10,156 nt of DNA, from NCBI GenBank assembly GCA_012270695.1, contig JAAXHV010000374.1, forward strand, positions 1 to 10,156, in the 5' to 3' direction. Position 1 is the stretch's first letter, and each line of letters begins with the position of its first letter. Origin of the DNA: Gammaproteobacteria bacterium (GTDB taxonomy: Bacteria; Pseudomonadota; Gammaproteobacteria; Eutrophobiales; Eutrophobiaceae). This document shows positions 4,785 through 10,156 of this stretch, piece by piece. The position numbers were made by a program, and so were the translations under genes. The notes below the pieces were generated by a model, which saw only the letters and a list, made by a program, of their open reading frames with translations, was not told the origin of the DNA and did not search any database.

Positions 4785-7151
4785 GTGCATAAAACGTATC
4801 TTACACAAGTTATCATCGGTCTTTTTTTGATATTCGTTTCCATCTCATCCGGCGCTCAGGCGGTACTGGAAGAGGTCGTGGTAACCGCTCAGAAACGCGA
4901 ACAGTCCATCCAGGACGTGCCGATTTCAATAACGGCCATTGGTGGAGATGATCTGCAAAATAATATTGTACAGGACATATATGATCTTCGTGCAACTGTA
5001 CCCGCGCTTGAAGTCAGGGGTGTGGACCCTCCCAGTCAGGGCGCGGCTTTTGCCATCCGCGGTCTGGGTTCTTCAGTATTTAATATGGGGTTTGAACCGA
5101 CTGTCGGTACCTTTATAGATGGCGTGTATGTCAGCCGTTCCGGCCTGGTGGCCAGCAATGACCTGCTCGACCTGGAAAGAGTGGAAGTTGTAAAAGGACC
5201 ACAGGGTACCTTATTCGGCAAGAATACCACTGGCGGCGTTATTCATTTCATCACGAATAAACCGTCGTTCGATGAGGTGGAAGGGTTTGGCGAAGTAACC
5301 TACCAGGAATATGACCAGGTAAGGGTAAGAGGCGTTATAAACGTGCCTGTTCAGGATAACTTTGCTGCCCGTCTCGCTGCTTCCTATCATAACGGAGATG
5401 GATATCTCGATAACGCAAACGGCGACGATCTTAATGATCGGGATCGCTTCACCATTCGTGGGCAGTTGTTATGGGAACCAAGTGATGACTTAAGCATCCG
5501 GATTATTGCCGACTATAGTGAAGTGGACGAAAACTGTTGCTGGCCGGTAAGGAATACCAACAACCCGCTTAACCCCGTCGTGAATGCGCCTTTGGCTGCG
5601 ACGATTGGTTCCAATATAGTTGATCCTCCTGACGTGGATGACCTTCGAGTGGCTGCTAACGGTGACCTGATTTTCGATGCCGAAGACTTCGGCATATCGG
5701 GTGAAATCAACTGGCAACTGGGTGATATCAGGCTGACATCCATTACTGCGTACAGGGATTACCAGGACCTGAATACCAAGGACAATGACTTCACCGGTGT
5801 GGACATGTTGATCAATACGGATACCTTGCCGGAGGTAAGCATTTTCTCGGAAGAATTCCGTATTGCCGGTGTGAACGAGAACATCGGTTTTGCCCGGTCA
5901 CTTGACTGGGTTGTAGGATTTTATTATGCCAACGAGAAGGTCCGGCGTACCCGGGAGTTTGTCTGGGGTTCGCAGATCACAGCGTTTCCATTTTTTGCTC
6001 CCGGTTTGTTTGGCAACGTACCGGGGCGGGCATTCTTTGATGAATTCAGCCAGGACGTGGATACCATAGCCGGTTTCGGTCATATCACTATCGAAATCAA
6101 CGACAAGATGTCACTGACCGGCGGTGTACGTTATACCAATGACGACAAGAGCGCCAGCCACAGGGGCCAGACAGGTAATGCAGCAGCGCCCTTCAATAAC
6201 TTACCTCTCCCAGTAGTACATGATTTCGATGCAAAACGGGAAGACAGTGAGGCGACGGGTACTGCCAGTATTCAATATCAGGTTACGGATAATGTGATGG
6301 GCTTTTTCACCTACAGTCGCGGTTATAAATCCGGTGGAATCAGCCTTAACCGGGATGCTGCCGGCAATGCCCTGGGTTTTGGCGACCCGGTATTAGGGTG
6401 TCCTCCTGGCGGCTTCCCGATTCCGGCATCTCCATTCTGTGCTTTCCCACCGGCTGATCCTACATTTGAGCCGGAATTTGCCGACCACTACGAAATTGGA
6501 TTTAAAAGTACCCTGTTTGACGGCAGAATGCGGTTAAATGCCTCATTGTGGAAAACAGATTTTGAAGGTCTGCAACTCCAGACTTTGAGAACGGATGGCT
6601 CCTTCCAGGTGATCAATGTAGCAGGGGCAACCTCGCAGGGAGCTGAACTGGATGTCAACCTGGCCGTAAACCAATATATGGATGTATTTTTTGCGGTACA
6701 ATTCCTGGATGCGGATTTTGATGATGGAGTTCCGGCATTGTCGCCAGGGCTACCGGCAATGGGCGGTCAGGATATCCCTTATGCGTCCGATATTACCGGC
6801 AATCTCGGAGCTGATTTAAGTCTGCCAATCAATGATAGCGGTTGGGAAATCTTCCTTAACGGCAACCTGTTTTTCCGGACCGAGTACTTCTCCTTCACGG
6901 AACCGGACCCCGCCCGCACTCAGGAAGCATATGAACTGCTGAGCCTTCGAGGTGGCGTCAGTTCTCCCGACGGGAAATTGGAACTCGCGGTATGGTGTCG
7001 CAACTGTACCGACGAACGGTATAAATACAGTGATTTCGCTATTCCGTTCGATGGTTCAATACTGGCATTCCCCGGCTCTCCGCTTGGAACCCTCTGGTCA
7101 CATTACGGCGCGCCAAGATTTGTCGGGGTGACCGGCACCTTCCGCTTTTAA
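4785..7151 (+). CDS. TonB-dependent outer-membrane receptor
   Basis: Outer-membrane beta-barrel transporter energised by TonB-ExbBD. From GTG 4785 it is 788 residues. Residues 1-26 are a signal peptide (basic start, hydrophobic IIGLFLIFVSI, cleavage after AQA). The TonB box EEVVVTAQKR is at 29-38, followed by the plug (VPISITAI; GPQGTLFGKNTTGGVI) and a long barrel ending in VTGTFRF with a terminal Phe. Barrel features include YSRGYKSGG and the WCRNCTDERY variant of the usual WxRNLTDExY motif. Three close Cys pairs (251/252, 539/552, 738/741) lie in predicted loops or turns. GTG 4785 is preferred because it puts a G-run 6 bases upstream and gives a compact signal peptide; TTG at 4764 would add seven residues. 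The gene uses more A/T-ending codons than its neighbours. Ligand unknown: no siderophore biosynthesis or Fur-like box is visible, so a carbon compound is as likely as a siderophore. Confidence 0.93.
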   Translation: MHKTYLTQVIIGLFLIFVSISSGAQAVLEEVVVTAQKREQSIQDVPISITAIGGDDLQNNIVQDIYDLRATVPALEVRGVDPPSQGAAFAIRGLGSSVFNMGFEPTVGTFIDGVYVSRSGLVASNDLLDLERVEVVKGPQGTLFGKNTTGGVIHFITNKPSFDEVEGFGEVTYQEYDQVRVRGVINVPVQDNFAARLAASYHNGDGYLDNANGDDLNDRDRFTIRGQLLWEPSDDLSIRIIADYSEVDENCCWPVRNTNNPLNPVVNAPLAATIGSNIVDPPDVDDLRVAANGDLIFDAEDFGISGEINWQLGDIRLTSITAYRDYQDLNTKDNDFTGVDMLINTDTLPEVSIFSEEFRIAGVNENIGFARSLDWVVGFYYANEKVRRTREFVWGSQITAFPFFAPGLFGNVPGRAFFDEFSQDVDTIAGFGHITIEINDKMSLTGGVRYTNDDKSASHRGQTGNAAAPFNNLPLPVVHDFDAKREDSEATGTASIQYQVTDNVMGFFTYSRGYKSGGISLNRDAAGNALGFGDPVLGCPPGGFPIPASPFCAFPPADPTFEPEFADHYEIGFKSTLFDGRMRLNASLWKTDFEGLQLQTLRTDGSFQVINVAGATSQGAELDVNLAVNQYMDVFFAVQFLDADFDDGVPALSPGLPAMGGQDIPYASDITGNLGADLSLPINDSGWEIFLNGNLFFRTEYFSFTEPDPARTQEAYELLSLRGGVSSPDGKLELAVWCRNCTDERYKYSDFAIPFDGSILAFPGSPLGTLWSHYGAPRFVGVTGTFRF

Positions 7152-7164
7152 TTGCGAAGCAATC
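7152..7164. other. Short hairpin directly after the receptor stop codon
   Basis: ATTGC-GAA-GCAAT forms a 5-bp stem with a 3-base loop, beginning right after the TAA. It is preceded by CTTTTA and followed by CCTTT, which is AAAGG on the other strand. It lies in the 76-bp convergent gap between the receptor and the symporter gene. It could act as a weak bidirectional terminator, but the stem is AT-rich and the T-runs are poor. Confidence 0.25.
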
Positions 7165-7227
7165 CTTTACGCTGATTGTGGACACAGGCATAAACGTTAT
7201 CTGTTGACCATTTCCGCCAGGGAGAAA

Positions 7228-8568
7228 TTACTGTATTTCCGGCGTCAGGTTCCTTCTGGCCAGCCAGCGTCTTATGACGTCGTGGCGGTGTTTATCGATT
7301 GAATAATTATACAGGGTGACCGCTCCGGCTATGCCTATGATGGCAGGCAAAAAAAGCCCGACGAAGATGAGTCCCCGAATTGCCTGTACGTCATTTTCAC
7401 CCGTCGGTTGAAATCCCAAAACGCCCAGCAAAGGCAGGGCGATACCGACTCCTCCGGCAAAGGCTACCTTCACCATGAAGTTATAAACTGCCATATATAT
7501 CGCCGCATCATCACCTGCCCCCTTCATCATGCCGTACTCGATGGTGTCGGCAATCAGCGCCGGCGGCATGACCCAGATTACCGATATGATCGGCCCGTGC
7601 ACCAGGGCGACCAACAACAACTGCGAAAATTCGCCGGGGGCGACTAGCAGATATAAGGGCTGGACAGCAAGATAGCCGAAGCCTCCCCAGAACAAGGCCC
7701 GGTGCCTGCCGAACCGGTTGCCGAACCGGACCCATAACGGCAGACAGGCAATGCCAATCAGGTATTGAATCAGGACAAATTTGAGAAATGCCGAACGCGG
7801 CATCTGCAATATGTGCTCGAACGTAAATATGAGCGATGCATTCATCACGCTGCCGCCGAGCCACAGGAAAAAAATGCCTGTGATCAAGCGAACGAAAGGT
7901 TTGTTTGCAATCAGCAGCCTTAAAGCGGAAAACAGACCATGTCTACCCGATTCAACAAACGCGGTTTTAGGCGTGACAAGCGTTGCTCCAGAAGCTGCAA
8001 GCGGGAGCAATATCAGCAGGAAAACGACGTACACCCACAATATGTCCCGCAATGCAGGATTTTCTTCACGTAAAAACAGAACGGGCAGCAAGGTAGCCAG
8101 GATGACCCCAATCATGGTTCCCGTCTCACGGTATCCGTTGATGCGAGTCCGCGCGGCATAATCCCGCGACAGCTCCGCCCCCCAGGACAGATAGGGGATC
8201 TGCACGGTAGTCCAGGCCACGTAAAACACCAGCGCAACGACGAACAGGTAGGTTTTGCTGACGGCAACGGGCGGACTCAGGAACAGGTACAGGCTGATCA
8301 TCAGCAACGGCACGCCGATCACGATCCAGGGCTTACGGCGTCCCCAGGGACCGCGGGTGCGATCCGACAGGTTGCCGATAACGGGATCGGTTATGGCGTC
8401 CCAGGCTCGGGCTATGAAAAATATGCCGCCGACCGCTGCCAGTTCCAAACCGAGTTCCGCTGCGTAAAACGGCGGCACATAGATGATCAGCGGCATTCCC
8501 AGCATCGCCAGTGGGAGCGCCGGCAACATGTAGGCCAGCAGGGAGGTTCTGTCAGTGGCAGATCTCAT
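7228..8568 (-). CDS. GPH/MelB-like MFS cation symporter
   Basis: Inner-membrane secondary transporter of the glycoside-pentoside-hexuronide:cation symporter family (MFS_2). 446 residues with about twelve hydrophobic segments, the normal size. The family signature between helices 2 and 3 is clear: WDAITDPVIGNLSDRTRGPWGRRKPW at 56-81 (long motif; key residues Asp57 and Asp61). These align with MelB Asp55 and Asp59, which bind the coupling cation. The C-terminal half carries MPPALIADTIEYG, also typical. The ATG at 8568 has a near-perfect RBS, AAAGGAG with a 7-base spacer. The gene begins 34 bp after the stop of the GMC oxidoreductase on the same strand, so they probably form an operon. Known relatives carry glycosides or hexuronides with Na+, H+ or Li+, but many proteobacterial members occur in lipid and steroid catabolic clusters with unproven substrates. 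The substrate here is unassigned. Confidence 0.9.
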   Translation of the reverse strand: MRSATDRTSLLAYMLPALPLAMLGMPLIIYVPPFYAAELGLELAAVGGIFFIARAWDAITDPVIGNLSDRTRGPWGRRKPWIVIGVPLLMISLYLFLSPPVAVSKTYLFVVALVFYVAWTTVQIPYLSWGAELSRDYAARTRINGYRETGTMIGVILATLLPVLFLREENPALRDILWVYVVFLLILLPLAASGATLVTPKTAFVESGRHGLFSALRLLIANKPFVRLITGIFFLWLGGSVMNASLIFTFEHILQMPRSAFLKFVLIQYLIGIACLPLWVRFGNRFGRHRALFWGGFGYLAVQPLYLLVAPGEFSQLLLVALVHGPIISVIWVMPPALIADTIEYGMMKGAGDDAAIYMAVYNFMVKVAFAGGVGIALPLLGVLGFQPTGENDVQAIRGLIFVGLFLPAIIGIAGAVTLYNYSIDKHRHDVIRRWLARRNLTPEIQ

Positions 8569-8573
8569 TTAAT

Positions 8574-8580
8574 GACTCCT
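8574..8580 (-). promoter_or_regulatory. Strong ribosome binding site of the symporter gene
   Basis: On the minus strand an AGGAGTC-containing run (AAAGGAG ending near 8576) precedes the ATG at 8568 by 7 bases. It fixes the start codon and is the clearest Shine-Dalgarno sequence in the window. Confidence 0.7.
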
Positions 8581-8602
8581 TTAATATGTTTCACCGGCGA
8601 TC

Positions 8603-10156
8603 TCATTTTGCTAATGCGGACTTCACCAGGTCCGCGCCCTTCTCACTGATCATGATGACAGTGGCATTGGTGTTGCCGGTAACCAGGGTCGGCATGATCG
8701 AAGCGTCGATAACCCATAACCCATCGACGCCTCTGACCTTTAAATCTGGGCCGACTACAGCCTGCGGATCATTGCCCATCCTGCAGGTTCCGACTGGGTG
8801 ATACATGGGAAAAGCCGCTTCCCTGACGAACTCCCTGAGTTGCTCGTCGGCAAACAGCTCATCATCAGGTTGGCGCCAGCGTTCCAGATAGCCGGCAAAT
8901 GCAGGCTGTTCCGTGATCTTCCTGGCTATCCGGCAGGCATCGATGAGCTGCTCAACATCTTCATCGCAGGACAGCATGGAGTAGTGAATACGGGGCAGGT
9001 CTAGCGGATACGGGGAACGTAACATGATCTCACCCCTGCTCCGCGTCTGCATCAGGCCGACCGCGCCTCCCGCAATTTCCATTTTGCTGAGCGTGGCGCT
9101 GTCTTCACCGATATCTATATGAAACGGCGCCATGGTGACCTGAATATTGGGTGTCCTAAATTTTTCTTGAGTGCGGACAAACGCCTGGGCATGGGCGATT
9201 GGCGTCGTCAGCAGCCCCTTTCCCTTGGCCAGGAATTGAAACAACTGCGCCAGGTTATGCAATGGTCCTGTCCGGCTCCCCAGGGTCTCGCCGTTCACAT
9301 CAAAGGAATAACGGATGCCGGTATGTTCCTGGAGGTTTTTACCCACACCCGGTGAATGTGCAACAGCTCTAACGCCTGACCCGGCGAGTGTCTGCGTATC
9401 CCCGATACCGGATAGTTGCAGCAGGTTCGGCGAAGCAATCGCGCCCGCGCTCATTATGACTGCTCCGCGTGCTGATACTCTCTTGGGATTGCCATCTCCA
9501 TCCCTGATAAATTCGACACCGTTAGCCCTGTTACCCTCAAACAGGACACGGGTAACCCGGGCATTGAGTTGTATATGCAGGTTGGTTCTCTTGCTGACCG
9601 GGTGCAGGTATGCATACGCGGCAGACTCGCGCCAGCCGTTGCGCTGGGCTACTTGGACAAAATCCACTCCCTCGTGGTCTGCTCCGTTCAAGTCGTGACT
9701 TCTCGGGATGTCTGCCTGCTGTGCGGCTTTGACCCAGGCATGGGTCAGCATACTGTCAACGTGCAGATCTTCAACGGAGTGGGGGCCTTGCTGGCTACGC
9801 CATTCATCTTCGCCGCGCTGGTTACATTCCAACCGCTTGAAATACGGCAATACCGACTCGTAATCCCAGCCATGGCACCCCATCTCCGCCCAGTGGTCAT
9901 AATCATTGCGGTGTCCCCGTACGAACATCATGCCGTTGATGGCGCTGCCCCCGCCCAGACAGCGTCCGCTCCACCAGGTTTCCACCTTGCCGGCCCGGGT
10001 CGGGTCCGGTTCGACCTCATACATCCAGTTAAAACGGGAACTGAAGACTGCCGCGCCACTGGCCGCAGGGATGCGACTGTAGAGATGTCTGTCGCTGCCG
10101 CCTGCCTCTATTAACAAAACGGAAAGCGGCGGGTCTTCCGACAGACGGCCTGCCAC
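8603..10156 (-). CDS. GMC-family FAD oxidoreductase (choline dehydrogenase-like), N-terminus outside window
   Basis: FAD-dependent oxidoreductase of the glucose-methanol-choline family, oxidising a primary or secondary alcohol. 517 residues are visible. The fragment begins at AGRLSEDP, just after where the GxGxxG dinucleotide-binding strand should be, so about 17-20 residues are missing and the edge GTG is read as internal Val. Visible motifs: VLLIEAGG at 13-20 (ribose-binding Glu), GMC signature 1 GRCLGGGSAING at 64-75, GMC signature 2 GAIASPNLLQLSGIG at 238-252, and C-terminal YHPVGTCRMG with catalytic His453. Asn495 in TGNTNAT aligns with the second catalytic position. The His-Asn pair resembles choline oxidase and cholesterol oxidase rather than His-His enzymes such as glucose oxidase. 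No signal peptide can be judged. It lies upstream of the symporter in a probable operon. It should not be named betA: no betaine genes are nearby. Confidence 0.92.
   Translation of the reverse strand: MAGRLSEDPPLSVLLIEAGGSDRHLYSRIPAASGAAVFSSRFNWMYEVEPDPTRAGKVETWWSGRCLGGGSAINGMMFVRGHRNDYDHWAEMGCHGWDYESVLPYFKRLECNQRGEDEWRSQQGPHSVEDLHVDSMLTHAWVKAAQQADIPRSHDLNGADHEGVDFVQVAQRNGWRESAAYAYLHPVSKRTNLHIQLNARVTRVLFEGNRANGVEFIRDGDGNPKRVSARGAVIMSAGAIASPNLLQLSGIGDTQTLAGSGVRAVAHSPGVGKNLQEHTGIRYSFDVNGETLGSRTGPLHNLAQLFQFLAKGKGLLTTPIAHAQAFVRTQEKFRTPNIQVTMAPFHIDIGEDSATLSKMEIAGGAVGLMQTRSRGEIMLRSPYPLDLPRIHYSMLSCDEDVEQLIDACRIARKITEQPAFAGYLERWRQPDDELFADEQLREFVREAAFPMYHPVGTCRMGNDPQAVVGPDLKVRGVDGLWVIDASIMPTLVTGNTNATVIMISEKGADLVKSALAK

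Noticed and set aside
9148..9157. TGGGTGTCCT matching the intergenic repeat core
   Set aside because: It lies in the GMC coding frame and encodes, on the minus strand, the ordinary RTPN segment. A 10-base match is plausibly chance.
9569..10114. 181-codon plus-strand open frame inside the GMC gene
   Set aside because: It is antisense to the GMC signature motifs and shows no family features, so it is a shadow of the GC-rich coding frame.
1..10156. RNA genes, CRISPR arrays, phage or IS genes
   Set aside because: No cloverleaf, rRNA-like block, regularly spaced repeat array, integrase or transposase motif was recognised on either strand.

Overview
The window looks like chromosomal DNA of a Gram-negative, heterotrophic proteobacterium. 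A marine-type gammaproteobacterium is my best guess; this is inferred from the TonB-dependent receptor, the thiolase plus OB-fold/Zn-ribbon pair and the short intergenic repeats, not from a marker gene. No phage, plasmid, IS transposase, CRISPR array, rRNA or tRNA was recognised. Seven of the eight genes are metabolic or transport genes of recognisable families. The eighth is a small membrane protein of unknown role.

Layout. Positions 1-1912 (+): the 3' part of an octopine/nopaline dehydrogenase-family gene (5' end outside the window), then 22 bp later a complete 3-hydroxyacyl-CoA dehydrogenase-like gene that ends in a rho-independent terminator. Positions 1957-2154 (-): a 65-residue protein with one membrane helix and a short coiled coil. 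A promoter region with apparently overlapping divergent -10 boxes separates it from 2296-4541 (+). That stretch holds a stand-alone APS kinase (cysC), a thiolase-fold protein lacking the nucleophilic cysteine, and its likely DUF35-type OB-fold/Zn-ribbon partner, which begins 2 bp after the thiolase stop. Positions 4542-4763 are non-coding and hold a compact set of direct and inverted repeats built on a GGGTGTCCTGAATT core, plus a candidate extended -10 promoter. Positions 4785-7151 (+): a TonB-dependent outer-membrane receptor. Converging on it from the minus strand is a probable two-gene operon. Its first gene is a GMC-family FAD alcohol oxidoreductase (N-terminus outside the window), followed 34 bp downstream by a GPH/MelB-like cation symporter.

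How they may work together (inference). Receptor, inner-membrane symporter and GMC oxidoreductase together look like uptake and first oxidation of an alcohol-bearing or glycosidic compound. The 3-hydroxyacyl-CoA dehydrogenase-like protein and the thiolase/DUF35 pair fit CoA-ester catabolism, for example of a branched or steroid-like side chain. The points most worth a second look are three: the active-site substitutions in the thiolase (Cys to Gly, Asn/His to Tyr), the Asn to Pro change in the hydroxyacyl-CoA dehydrogenase relative, and the orphan APS kinase cotranscribed with a thiolase. I see nothing that amounts to a clear new defence or mobile system.
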